A stretch of 13,765 nucleotides of DNA from Actinomycetes bacterium (GCA_023396115.1 JAEWXC010000071.1:1-13765); one strand, 5' to 3'. Numbered from the stretch's first letter, positions 6,301 to 13,344 are shown. Numbers and translations are program-made. The notes: generated by a model not told the origin, from the letters alone.

Positions 6301-6585
6301 GGAGGTCCTTCCGGATGTCCGCCGGTCGAGCCGGCGGGGGTGCGAGGAGGTGGCCGTGCAGTCCGCCGCAGCGGTCCGGCCCAGGGGAGTCCCGCTGCGC
6401 ACCGCCGGCCAGTCTAGGGCGGTCGCGCGGGCCCGGGGCAGTCGCCAGCGCGGTGGCCCTCACCACACCGCACCACCCGCGTCCCGGACGCGCCCGGCCG
6501 GTGAACCGTGTGCCCGTGGAGGGTGGCTCACCGGCTGGTGGCCGGATCGGCCCACGGCCCCGGCGGTGCCGTTAGCGTGAGGCCC
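6301..6585. other. Divergent intergenic region with hairpin and -10 boxes
   Basis: This 285-bp region lies between the MFS gene (minus) and the hydrolase gene (plus). On the minus strand a TAGACT box (6416-6411) is identical to the predicted bioQ -10 box and would give a leader of about 105 nt. That leader includes a perfect 7-bp hairpin (CCGCCGG/CCGGCGG, loop TCGAG, 6319-6337) just upstream of the MFS Shine-Dalgarno. On the plus strand TAGCGT (6573-6578) serves the hydrolase. No small gene is convincing. Confidence 0.45.
6573..6578 (+). promoter_or_regulatory. Putative -10 box of leaderless hydrolase promoter
   Basis: TAGCGT fits TANNNT and ends 7 bases before GTG 6586, the same geometry as at 202-207, 7552-7557 and 9307-9312. 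There is no usable Shine-Dalgarno at normal distance. Confidence 0.45.
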
Positions 6586-7554
6586 GTGGAGAGCCGGACG
6601 GTACGCAGCAACGGGATCGACCTGCACGTGGTGGAGGCCGGTGAGGGGCCGCCGGTGCTGCTGGTGCACGGGTTCCCCGGCGTCTCCTCGGTGTGGCGGC
6701 ACCAGCTGCCGGTGCTGGCCGCGGCCGGGTACCGCGCGGTGGCCGTCGACACCCGCGGCTACGGCCGCTCGGACCGGCCGACCGACGGGTACGAGGCCGA
6801 GAACCTGGAGGCCGACCTGCTCGGCCTGCTGGACGACCTGGCGGAGCCGGCGGTGCTGGTGGGGCAGGACTTCGGCTCCCGCTACGCCTGGAACCTCGCC
6901 CGGCACCACCCCGACCGGCTGCGCGGGGTGGTCGGCACCGTGCCGTTCGCCGACCTGCCCGACGGGCCGCCGCCGACGCGGCTGTGGCAGGACCTGGCGG
7001 TGGGCCACTTCCTGCACCTGCACTACTTCCAGGAGGTGGGCCGCGCCGAGGCCGACCTGGGTGGTGAGCACGCCGCCGAGTTCCTGCGCCGGCTGCTGTG
7101 GGCCCTGTCCGCCCAGGGGGAGTACTTCTCGGTCTTCTCCCACCCGGACGCGGGCACCAGCTACCTGGACGCGCTGCCCGAGGCGCCGCCGCTGCCGTGG
7201 TCGTGGCTGAGCGAGGCCGACTTCGACGCCCACGTCGCCGAGTTCACCCGCGGGGGACCGGGCCGTGAGTTCGCCGGCGGACTGGGCTCCTACCGGGCCG
7301 CCGACGCCGACTGGGCCTGGGAGGGCCGCTGGCGCGGCCAGCCGATCACCGTCCCGGCAATGCTGCTGGTCGGGGAGGCGGACCCGGTGCGCAAGTTCAC
7401 CCAGACCGACCCGGGGCTGTTCACCGACCTCACCGAGGTGGTCGTCCCCGGGGCCGGGCACCACGTGCAGCAGGAACAGCCCGACGCCGTGAACACGGCC
7501 CTGCTGGAGTTCCTGGGGTCCTTGGCGCCCGGCGTCGGACGCGTACGTCGGTAG
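6586..7554 (+). CDS. Alpha/beta hydrolase, epoxide hydrolase-like
   Basis: The 322-residue alpha/beta-hydrolase has the oxyanion motif HGFPG (28-32). Nucleophile Asp95 lies in the elbow VGQDFGS, where Asp instead of Ser points to epoxide hydrolases or dehalogenases. Acid Asp266 lies in GEADPV and His292 in GAGHHVQQEQP. The YAWNLARHHPDRLRGVV segment after the nucleophile is typical of soluble epoxide hydrolases. The expected reaction is hydrolysis of an epoxide (or halide) through a covalent Asp ester; substrate unknown. GTG 6586 was chosen over the upstream GTG 6577 and the longer open frame from 6508, because a -10-like TAGCGT ends 7 bases before it and homology begins there. Its TAG stop forms part of the next gene's putative -10 box. 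Confidence 0.85.
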   Translation: MESRTVRSNGIDLHVVEAGEGPPVLLVHGFPGVSSVWRHQLPVLAAAGYRAVAVDTRGYGRSDRPTDGYEAENLEADLLGLLDDLAEPAVLVGQDFGSRYAWNLARHHPDRLRGVVGTVPFADLPDGPPPTRLWQDLAVGHFLHLHYFQEVGRAEADLGGEHAAEFLRRLLWALSAQGEYFSVFSHPDAGTSYLDALPEAPPLPWSWLSEADFDAHVAEFTRGGPGREFAGGLGSYRAADADWAWEGRWRGQPITVPAMLLVGEADPVRKFTQTDPGLFTDLTEVVVPGAGHHVQQEQPDAVNTALLEFLGSLAPGVGRVRR

Positions 7555-7557
7555 CGT
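7552..7557 (+). promoter_or_regulatory. Putative -10 box overlapping a stop codon
   Basis: TAGCGT ends 7 bases before GTG 7565. Its first three bases are the TAG stop codon of the hydrolase gene, so the next gene could be transcribed independently and leaderless from a promoter embedded in the end of its neighbour. Confidence 0.4.
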
Positions 7558-7564
7558 GCACCAC

Positions 7565-7984
7565 GTGGACGTGCTCCGGGTCGAGGTGAACGACGGTGGG
7601 GTCGAACTGTTCGTCAACGGCCGGGACCTGTGCGAGCACGCGGCCGTCGTGGAACTGCCGTTCGCCCGGGCCGGGGGGAGCCCCATGATCGCGGGTGACT
7701 ACGCCGGCCTGCCCCAGCACCTGGTGGGACCCGAGCACTACCTGGGCTCGCCCGTTCTCACCTGGTCCGAGGACGGCGACACGGTCCTGCTCGGCTGCGG
7801 GTGCGGGGAGTGGGGCTGCTGGCCGCTCACGGCCCGGGTGGAGGTGGGGACCGACCGCGTGGTGTGGTCCCACTTCCGGCAGGGGCACCGGGACTGGGAC
7901 CTGGGCGATCTCGGCCCGTTCCGGTTCGAGCGTGCCCAGTACGAGGCGGCACTCAGCGTGCTGGGGTCCCCGAGGGAGTCCTGA
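7565..7984 (+). CDS. Uncharacterised small protein with C-x-C-x4-C motif
   Basis: I do not recognise a characterised family. The 139-residue soluble protein has no signal peptide or membrane segment. Its most conserved-looking core is YLGSPVLTWSEDGDTVLL followed by GCGCGEWGCWPL, with Cys78, Cys80 and Cys85, then VVWSHFRQGHRDWDLGDLGPF. The Cys triplet with the nearby His could bind metal, but this is inference. GTG 7565 was chosen from leaderless geometry; the in-frame GTG at 7556 would add three residues. It follows the hydrolase gene closely and converges on the minus-strand gene at 7989, whose stop is only 4 bases away. Confidence 0.75.
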   Translation: MDVLRVEVNDGGVELFVNGRDLCEHAAVVELPFARAGGSPMIAGDYAGLPQHLVGPEHYLGSPVLTWSEDGDTVLLGCGCGEWGCWPLTARVEVGTDRVVWSHFRQGHRDWDLGDLGPFRFERAQYEAALSVLGSPRES

Positions 7985-7988
7985 CGGC

Positions 7989-8858
7989 TCAGGTCGCGGG
8001 GGCGAGCAGCCGCTCGCACCACCCGATCAGCGCATCTCGGATCGGTGCCCCGCGTTCGGAGAACCCCCGTTGCGCCTCGGCGTAGATCCGCTTGCCCTCG
8101 GCGGTCTCGATCCTCACCGGCGACCAGTCCTCGCCCGGACCCGGCTCCAGGCCGGACAGGTCGTAGGGGGAGGCACGCATGTCCAGGGCCCGGATCTCCC
8201 GGGCCAATTCGAAGGCCTCCAGCACCAGGTCCGAGGGGACCATCGGGCTGAGCCGGAACGCGTGCTTGTACAGGTCCATCCCGGCGTGCAGACACCCCGG
8301 TTGCTCGAACTCGGGCCGGTCGTCGCGCCCGGGCTGCAGCGTGTTCAACGGCCGAGCGCTGGGGGTGAAGAAGCGGAACGCGTCGAAGTGGGAGCAGGCG
8401 ATCCGGTGCGACTCCGCCACCGCATCGGTGCCGGCGCCGCCCAGACGCAACGGCCAGGCGTGGTGGCGCACCTGCTCGGGTGTGGCGCGGTGCACCATCG
8501 CCCACTCGTGCAGCCCGAAGCACCCGAAGGACGCCTCGCGCCCGGAGGTCGCGACGAGCAGCCGGTGGATCGCCTCGACCACGGGCCGCTGGGCGGCGAC
8601 GTGCTCGGCGGTGACCGTCCCGTCCGCGTACCCCTTGAGGCCCTCGTACCCGTCGGCGTCGAGCAGCCCGGTGCCGAACCCCGGGTGCCAGCGACGCAGC
8701 TGCGCCGGGCGGTGGGAGTAGTAGGTGAAGAGGAAGTCGTGCACCGGGTGCCGGGTGCCGTCACGGCGGCGCTCCAGGTGCGGTCGGGTCCACGAGTCGA
8801 CCCGCTCGGCGTGGGCCCGGGCGCGGGGTTCCCACTCCGCCCGCGCGATCCACTCCAT
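7989..8858 (-). CDS. Conserved actinobacterial protein of unknown function
   Basis: The 289-residue protein has strongly patterned segments: HPVHDFLFTYYS, QLRRWHPGFG, FGLHEWAMVH, NTLQPGRDDR and HAGMDLYKHAF, then a helical stretch ELAREIRALDMRASPYDL. From memory, close relatives in actinobacteria are often labelled 3-methyladenine DNA glycosylase, but I see no helix-hairpin-helix or catalytic Asp motif that would justify the name. Many His, Asp and Trp residues suggest an enzyme. ATG 8858 was chosen because TAACCT lies 8 bases upstream on the same strand (leaderless layout); the frame stays open to 9302, overlapping the divergent DUF2087 gene, which is implausible. It is monocistronic. Confidence 0.8.
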   Translation of the reverse strand: MEWIARAEWEPRARAHAERVDSWTRPHLERRRDGTRHPVHDFLFTYYSHRPAQLRRWHPGFGTGLLDADGYEGLKGYADGTVTAEHVAAQRPVVEAIHRLLVATSGREASFGCFGLHEWAMVHRATPEQVRHHAWPLRLGGAGTDAVAESHRIACSHFDAFRFFTPSARPLNTLQPGRDDRPEFEQPGCLHAGMDLYKHAFRLSPMVPSDLVLEAFELAREIRALDMRASPYDLSGLEPGPGEDWSPVRIETAEGKRIYAEAQRGFSERGAPIRDALIGWCERLLAPAT

Positions 8859-8866
8859 GGCCCGAG

Positions 8867-8872
8867 AGGTTA
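8867..8872 (-). promoter_or_regulatory. Putative -10 box for the gene starting at 8858
   Basis: On the minus strand TAACCT fits TANNNT and ends 8 bases before the ATG, consistent with a leaderless or near-leaderless transcript. No Shine-Dalgarno is present in the short interval. Confidence 0.4.
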
Positions 8873-8960
8873 GGACGAACGCCCGGCGACCAGAAATCCG
8901 CCGCGGCCCGTCCGGGAGGTGGTGGTGGACCGGCCCGGCACCCGGTGGCAGGCTGGCGGC

Positions 8961-9245
8961 ATGGTGGAACGCACCCCCGAGGACGCCGCGGTGCTGCGCC
9001 GGTTCGTGGGCCCGGACGGCCGGCTGCTGGCGATCCCGACCCGCCGGCACAAGCGGCTGCTGGTGCTCGACCACATCGCGCAGGTCTTCGAGCTCGGACG
9101 CACCTATCCCGAGGTCGAGGTCAACGCCGCGCTGGTGGAGTTCCACGACGACCACGCCGCCCTGCGCCGCTACCTGGTCGAGGAGGGCTTCCTCACCCGG
9201 GAGGCGGGCGTCTACTGGCGCACCGGCGGCTCGATCGACGTCTGA
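8961..9245 (+). CDS. DUF2087 domain protein
   Basis: The 94-residue protein is essentially one DUF2087 domain. Diagnostic segments are LLAIPTRRHKRLLVLDHIAQ, the YPEVEVNAALVEFHDDHAALRRYLVEEGFL core and the terminal REAGVYWR. This domain is found alone or at the C-terminus of MarR/ArsR-like regulators and resembles a small winged-helix DNA- or RNA-binding module, but its role is not established. ATG 8961 is preceded by CAGGCT ending 7 bases upstream, a weaker version of the local leaderless pattern. It is divergent from the minus-strand gene at 8858 and lies 74 bases before the FAH-family gene. Confidence 0.85.
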   Translation: MVERTPEDAAVLRRFVGPDGRLLAIPTRRHKRLLVLDHIAQVFELGRTYPEVEVNAALVEFHDDHAALRRYLVEEGFLTREAGVYWRTGGSIDV

Positions 9246-9306
9246 GACAGCCCGGATCCACCGGCCAGCAGCGGGTGGAGTGGCGGATGAGGGCTGAGCC
9301 ACCCGA

Positions 9307-9312
9307 TAGGCT
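9307..9312 (+). promoter_or_regulatory. Putative -10 box of the FAH-gltX unit
   Basis: TAGGCT fits TANNNT and ends 7 bases before GTG 9320, pointing to a leaderless transcript for the FAH-family gene and, through the ATGA overlap, for gltX. Confidence 0.5.
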
Positions 9313-9319
9313 CGTCGCC

Positions 9320-10129
9320 GTGCGCATCGCGAGATTCACCACCGGCGAGGACCCCCAGTTCGGCATCGTGACCGGAGAGGTCGACCAGTTCGGCCAGCCG
9401 GACCCCGACAGCGTCGTCGTGGCGCTGGCCGGCGACCCGCTCTACGTCGGGATGAAGCCCCTGGAGACCACCTACCGACTGGCCGACGTGCAGCTGCTCG
9501 CCCCGGTCATCCCGCGCAGCAAGGTGGTGGCGATCGGCAAGAACTACGCCGACCACGCCGCCGAGATGGGCACGCCCGTCCCCGACGAGCCGCTGATGTT
9601 CATCAAGCCCAACACCACCGTCATCGGCCCCGGCGACGCGATCCAGTACCCGCCGCAGTCGGAGAACGTCCACTACGAGGGCGAGCTGGCCGTGGTGATC
9701 GGGCGGATCTGCCGCGACGTCCCGGCCGAGAAGGCCACCGACGTGATCTTCGGCTACACCGTCGCCAACGACGTCACCGCCCGCGACCTGCAGGCCAAGG
9801 ACGTCCAGTTCACCCGGGCCAAGTCGTTCGACTCGTTCTGCCCGCTGGGCCCCTGGATCGAGACCGACCTGGACCCGCACGACTTCGCCGAGGGACGCGC
9901 GGTCCAGACCCACGTCAACGGCGACCTGGTCCAGGACGGCACGACCGCCGACATGGTCCACGACATCCCCGCGCTGGTGGCCCACGTCTCCAGCGTGATG
10001 ACGCTGCTGCCCGGCGACGTCATCCTCACCGGCACCCCCGCAGGTGTCGGCCCCCTGCAGGTCGGCGACGAGGTCGAGGTCTCGGTCGCCGGCATCGGCT
10101 CTCTCATGAACAAGGTGGCTTCTCGATGA
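9320..10129 (+). CDS. Fumarylacetoacetate hydrolase (FAH) family protein
   Basis: The 269-residue protein has an N-terminal cap region and the FAH fold thereafter. Metal ligands are recognisable: Glu120 and Glu122 in HYEGELAVVIG and Asp151 in VANDVTARDLQ. The motifs KVVAIGKNYADHAAEMG, PLMFIKPNT and ILTGTPAGVG are classic. The family cleaves or isomerises C-C bonds in acylpyruvate-type compounds; annotations such as 2-hydroxyhepta-2,4-diene-1,7-dioate isomerase or acylpyruvase are possible and the real substrate is unknown. GTG 9320 was chosen because TAGGCT ends 7 bases upstream. Its stop overlaps the gltX ATG as ATGA. The same pair (Rv2993c-Rv2992c) is known in M. tuberculosis, so the linkage is conserved. 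Confidence 0.92.
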   Translation: MRIARFTTGEDPQFGIVTGEVDQFGQPDPDSVVVALAGDPLYVGMKPLETTYRLADVQLLAPVIPRSKVVAIGKNYADHAAEMGTPVPDEPLMFIKPNTTVIGPGDAIQYPPQSENVHYEGELAVVIGRICRDVPAEKATDVIFGYTVANDVTARDLQAKDVQFTRAKSFDSFCPLGPWIETDLDPHDFAEGRAVQTHVNGDLVQDGTTADMVHDIPALVAHVSSVMTLLPGDVILTGTPAGVGPLQVGDEVEVSVAGIGSLMNKVASR

Positions 10130-11589
10130 CCTCGTCCTCCGACCGTCCCGTCCGGGTCCGCATGGCCCCGTCCCCGACGGGCAGCCCGCACGTCGGGTTG
10201 GCGCGCACGGCTCTGTACAACTGGGCCTTCGCGCGCAAGCACGGCGGCACCTTCGTGTTCCGGATCGAGGACACCGACAAGGAGCGCAACACCACCGAGT
10301 CCTACGACTCGCTGATCGACCTGATGGGCTGGCTCGGCCTGGCCTGGGACGAGGGCGTCGAGGTGGGTGGCCCGTTCGCGCCGTACAAGCAGTCCGAGCG
10401 CACCGACCTGTACCGCGACGTGCTCGCCAAGCTGGCCGAGTCCTCCCACACCTACGACTGCTACTGCACCGGCGACGAGCCCGCCGCGCGCCGCAAGGCC
10501 GCCGGGTCGAAGGTGATGGGATACGACGGGTTCTGCCGCGACCTGACCGACGAGCAGCGCGACGCGTTCATCGCCGAGGGCCGCAAGCCGGTCGTCCGGT
10601 TCCGGATGCCCGAGGGTGAGATCACCTTCACCGACCTGGTCCGCGGTGACATCACCTTCCAGACCGAGTTCGTGCCCGACTTCGCCCTGGCCCGCGCCAA
10701 CGGCGACCCGCTGTACACGCTCACCGCTCCGGTCGACGACGCGACCATGGAGATCACCCACGTGCTGCGTGGCGAGGACCTGCTCTCCTCCACGCCGCGC
10801 CAGGTGGCACTGTTCGCGGCCCTGGAGGCCATCGGTGTCGCCCAGTTCACCCCGGAGTTCGGCCACCTGCCGTACGTGATGGGGGAGGGCAACAAGAAGC
10901 TCTCCAAGCGCGACCCCGAGGCGCACATGGCGCTCTACCGCGACCAGGGCTTCCTGCCCGAGGGCCTGCTCAACTACCTGGCACTGCTGGGCTGGGCGAT
11001 CGCGGCCGACCGGGACGTGTTCACGCTGGAGGAGATGGTCGAGGCCTTCGACCTGGCCGACGTGAACCCCAACCCGGCGCGCTTCGACCTGAAGAAGGCC
11101 GAGGCGATCAACGCCTCGCACATGCGGATGCTGAGCGTGGAGGACATCACCCACCGGGTGCTGCCGTTCCTGAAGAAGGCCGGGGTCGTCTCCGACCCGG
11201 TCGGTGACGCCGACGCGCAGCTGCTCGAACTGGCGATGCCGCTGGTCGCCGAGCGGATCAACAAGCTCGCCGAGGCCCCCGACATGCTCGGGTTCCTCTT
11301 CGTCGACGAGGCGGACTTCGTCCGCACCGACGCGATCGACGAGAAGGGCGTCGAGGTGGTCCGCGCCGCGCACGACGCGCTGGCCGACCTGGGCCAGTGG
11401 AGCACCGCCGAGATCGAGGCCGCGCTGCGCTCGGCCCTGATCGACGGTCTGGGTCTCAAGCCCCGGCTGGCGTTCGGGCCCGTGCGGATCGCGATCAGCG
11501 GCCGCAAGGTGTCGCCGCCGCTGTTCGAGTCGATGGAGCTGCTCGGCCGGGACCGTTCCCTGGCCCGCCTGGCTGCCGCCCTCGGCTGA
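10126..11589 (+). CDS. gltX: Glutamyl-tRNA synthetase
   Basis: The 487-residue class I synthetase ligates glutamate to tRNA in the cytoplasm. The N-terminal Rossmann fold carries the HIGH-type signature SPTGSPHVG (residues 16-24, HVG variant), and KKLSKRD (257-263) is the KMSKS motif. Cys112, Cys114 and Cys137 lie where GluRS enzymes may bind zinc, though the fourth ligand is not obvious. The helical anticodon-binding domain fills the C-terminus, and length is normal. The ATG overlaps the FAH stop (ATGA), indicating coupled translation. tRNA-Gln and two tRNA-Glu genes follow 1.4-1.8 kb downstream. Most actinobacteria lack GlnRS, so this enzyme is probably non-discriminating and also makes Glu-tRNA-Gln for GatCAB. 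Confidence 0.97.
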   Translation: MTSSSDRPVRVRMAPSPTGSPHVGLARTALYNWAFARKHGGTFVFRIEDTDKERNTTESYDSLIDLMGWLGLAWDEGVEVGGPFAPYKQSERTDLYRDVLAKLAESSHTYDCYCTGDEPAARRKAAGSKVMGYDGFCRDLTDEQRDAFIAEGRKPVVRFRMPEGEITFTDLVRGDITFQTEFVPDFALARANGDPLYTLTAPVDDATMEITHVLRGEDLLSSTPRQVALFAALEAIGVAQFTPEFGHLPYVMGEGNKKLSKRDPEAHMALYRDQGFLPEGLLNYLALLGWAIAADRDVFTLEEMVEAFDLADVNPNPARFDLKKAEAINASHMRMLSVEDITHRVLPFLKKAGVVSDPVGDADAQLLELAMPLVAERINKLAEAPDMLGFLFVDEADFVRTDAIDEKGVEVVRAAHDALADLGQWSTAEIEAALRSALIDGLGLKPRLAFGPVRIAISGRKVSPPLFESMELLGRDRSLARLAAALG

Positions 11590-11610
11590 CCCTCCGGCAT
11601 CCGCCGGTGA

Positions 11611-11641
11611 GTGCCCCACCCCGCAACCGGGGGTGCGGCAC
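11611..11641 (+). terminator. Hairpin downstream of gltX
   Basis: GTGCC and CACCCC (11611-11622, with one C between) pair with GGGGTG and GGCAC (11630-11641), giving an 11-bp stem with one C-C mismatch and a 7-base loop. It begins 21 bases after the gltX stop. No T-run follows. Confidence 0.55.
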
Positions 11642-11746
11642 CATCCCTACCAAGGTCGGGGGACCGGCGACCACGGTCCGATGCGGCGCCCCGGCCCGGT
11701 CGACCAGCATCGGGGCATGACGACCAGTACCGGCGAAGGAGCCACC

Positions 11747-12877
11747 ATGTCGCAGCCGACACCCCCCGGACCCGGGTTCCCGCCGCCCGGCGGCACCCCG
11801 TCCGAGCCGACCGGCGCCCCGGAGCCCTACCCGACCGCCCCGACCCCGGCAGGCGGCTGGGGGACCCCCGGGTGGCCGGCGGGCGGGCCGGCGCCCGTGG
11901 TCCGCGAACAGCTGCCCCGTCGCCTCGACGGCCAGTCCTACCCCGAGCTGCACGCCCTGGGCCACGGCAGCTGGTGGCGCTCCCTGGTCGGCATGTTCCT
12001 GATCGGCAGCATCGGCCTGGTCACGGTGCCGGTGCTGCTCGGCTTCCTGGTGATGATCTGGGGCATCGTGGTGGACGGGCGCTCCGTCGAGGACGCCGCG
12101 GACTGGATCGGTGTCCTGCTCGAGGGCGACCCGTTGACGCCGCTGTCGCTGGCCCTGCTGCTCGGGTCGCTGGCCGGCACCATCCCGGTCGTCTTCGCCG
12201 TCCAGCGGATGCTGCACGGGCTGCGGACGGGGTGGTTGAACTCGGTCGTCGGCCGGATGCGCTGGCGCTACCTGGCGGCCTGCCTGGGCCTGTCGGTGGT
12301 CGCCATGGGTGTCACGATGTTCCTCAGCGTCGTGCTGCCCTCGACCGGCAACGGGGCCGACGAGGCCGCGGCCAACGCGTTCACCGAGACCACCCGCAAC
12401 TTCCTGCTGGTCATCGTGCTGCTCGTGCCGTTCCAGGCCGCGGCCGAGGAGTACCTGTTCCGCGGCTACCTGATGCAGGCGTGGGGCGGCATGTTCGGCT
12501 CGCACACCGCCAGCAAGGTGGTCGCCGTGGTCGGATCCGCCGTGGTCTTCGCCCTGATGCACGGCGCCCAGGAGGCTCCGATCTTCATCGACCGGCTCAC
12601 CTTCGGCCTGCTCGCCGGGGTCCTGGTCCTGGTCACCGGGGGCCTCGAGGCGGCGATCGCGCTGCACGTGGTGAACAACGTCGTCGCGTTCGGTTTCGCC
12701 CTGTTCTTCGACGACATCACCGCCGCGATGACCCCGTCGGGATCGACCTGGTGGCAGGTGCCCGTGACGCTCGTCCAGGCGGCTCTCTACCTGGCCATGG
12801 CCTGGTGGTTGGCACGCCGGATGGGGCTCCGCAACGTCACCTCCTGGCCGCCCCGGGAGCCGGTTTTGGCGCCCTGA
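11747..12877 (+). CDS. CPBP-family intramembrane metalloprotease
   Basis: The 376-residue membrane protein starts with about 55 residues rich in Pro, Gly and Thr, probably a flexible cytoplasmic tail. Several membrane segments follow. The catalytic motifs of the CPBP (CAAX protease and bacteriocin-processing) family are intact: Glu234-Glu235 with Arg239 in EEYLFRG, Phe268 to His272 in FALMH, and His307 with Asn310/Asn311 in HVVNN. These are the metal ligands and catalytic base of Rce1/Abi proteases. In bacteria the substrates are mostly unknown; roles in peptide processing and immunity are known for some. ATG 11747 was chosen for AAGGAG 5 bases upstream; an in-frame ATG at 11717 is possible. 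It stands alone between gltX and the tRNAs. Confidence 0.9.
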   Translation: MSQPTPPGPGFPPPGGTPSEPTGAPEPYPTAPTPAGGWGTPGWPAGGPAPVVREQLPRRLDGQSYPELHALGHGSWWRSLVGMFLIGSIGLVTVPVLLGFLVMIWGIVVDGRSVEDAADWIGVLLEGDPLTPLSLALLLGSLAGTIPVVFAVQRMLHGLRTGWLNSVVGRMRWRYLAACLGLSVVAMGVTMFLSVVLPSTGNGADEAAANAFTETTRNFLLVIVLLVPFQAAAEEYLFRGYLMQAWGGMFGSHTASKVVAVVGSAVVFALMHGAQEAPIFIDRLTFGLLAGVLVLVTGGLEAAIALHVVNNVVAFGFALFFDDITAAMTPSGSTWWQVPVTLVQAALYLAMAWWLARRMGLRNVTSWPPREPVLAP

Positions 12878-12894
12878 TCCGACCCGTGTATGGT
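12866..12894 (+). promoter_or_regulatory. Predicted tRNA-Gln promoter
   Basis: TTGGCG (12866-12871) and TATGGT (12889-12894) are separated by 17 bases, an optimal vegetative spacing. The -35 box lies in the last codons of the CPBP protease gene. Transcription would start near 12901, about 46 bases before the mature tRNA. Confidence 0.6.
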
Positions 12895-12946
12895 TCTGGA
12901 TCGCACCCCCGGAGCAGCCCGCAAGGGAAGCTCGGAGGCGCGCCCT

Positions 12947-13018
12947 TGGGGTATGGTGTAATTGGCAGCACGACGGATTCTGATTCCGTTAGTCAAGGTT
13001 CGAGTCCTTGTACCCCAG
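12947..13018 (+). tRNA. tRNA-Gln (anticodon CTG)
   Basis: Acceptor arms TGGGGTA (12947-12953) and TACCCCA (13011-13017) pair perfectly, with discriminator G at 13018. The anticodon stem ACGGA/TCCGT encloses loop TTCTGAT, giving CTG, which reads CAG codons. The T-arm is GGTTCGAGTCC. The U1-A72 pair and G73 are typical of tRNA-Gln. The CCA end is not encoded (GCT follows). It should be charged by GltX and amidated by GatCAB if GlnRS is absent. Confidence 0.97.
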
Positions 13019-13047
13019 CTCGGTTCCGGTTCGTCCGGGACTGATCC

Positions 13048-13064
13048 GGAGAAGTTCCTTCTCC
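13048..13064 (+). terminator. Weak hairpin between tRNA-Gln and tRNA-Glu
   Basis: GGAGAA and TTCTCC form a 6-bp stem around a 5-base loop, 29 bases after tRNA-Gln and 17 before tRNA-Glu. No promoter is visible in this gap, so a processing signal in a Gln-Glu cotranscript is as likely as termination. Confidence 0.3.
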
Positions 13065-13081
13065 ACGCTGTTCGCAGCAAC

Positions 13082-13157
13082 GCCCCGGTCGTCTAGCGGC
13101 CTAGGACGCCGCCCTCTCACGGCGGTAGCGAGGGTTCAAATCCCTTCCGGGGTACCA
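13082..13157 (+). tRNA. tRNA-Glu (anticodon CTC), copy 1
   Basis: Acceptor GCCCCGG (13082-13088) pairs with CCGGGGT before A73, with a G1-U72 wobble pair at the end. The anticodon stem CCGCC/GGCGG encloses CTCTCAC, giving CTC, which reads GAG codons. The T-arm is AGGGTTCAAATCCCT. CCA is encoded at 13155-13157. It is identical over all 76 bases to the copy at 13345-13420. Confidence 0.97.
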
Positions 13158-13160
13158 GCC

Positions 13161-13196
13161 ACGAAGGCCCGGGTCCACCAGGACCTGGGCCTTCGT
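13161..13196 (+). terminator. Strong hairpin after tRNA-Glu copy 1
   Basis: A 16-bp stem with one G-U pair (13161-13176 with 13181-13196) closes the 4-base loop ACCA, 3 bases after the encoded CCA. This is a likely terminator for the tRNA transcript, although no U-tract follows. Confidence 0.75.
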
Positions 13197-13288
13197 CGTG
13201 TCCGGGGTGCGCCCCGGGCGGCGCCGGTGTCCGGTTCCGTGGGGGCGGGGTCTGTGGTGCGTCGCACACCGACGGACGCGTGTCCGGA

Positions 13289-13319
13289 TTGTGCGTCGAC
13301 GGTGTGCCCGATGTAGTGT
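13289..13319 (+). promoter_or_regulatory. Possible promoter of tRNA-Glu copy 2
   Basis: TTGTGC (13289-13294) and TAGTGT (13314-13319) are spaced 19 bases apart, slightly long. The predicted start is near 13327. A short inverted repeat GTTGCC-AC-GGCAAC (13326-13339) lies in the 5' leader before the tRNA. Evidence is moderate; a separate promoter is expected because copy 1 is followed by a strong hairpin. Confidence 0.4.
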
Positions 13320-13344
13320 TCTCTCGTTGCCACGGCAACGATCT

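Noticed and set aside
7980..7993. Hairpin CCTGA-CGGC-TCAGG spanning two convergent stop codons
   Set aside because: A 5-bp stem is too short to call a terminator, though its position over both stops is neat.
9754..11619. 621-codon minus-strand frame opposite FAH and gltX
   Set aside because: Antisense shadow of two well-recognised genes; composition is Gly/Val/Gln-rich and motif-free.
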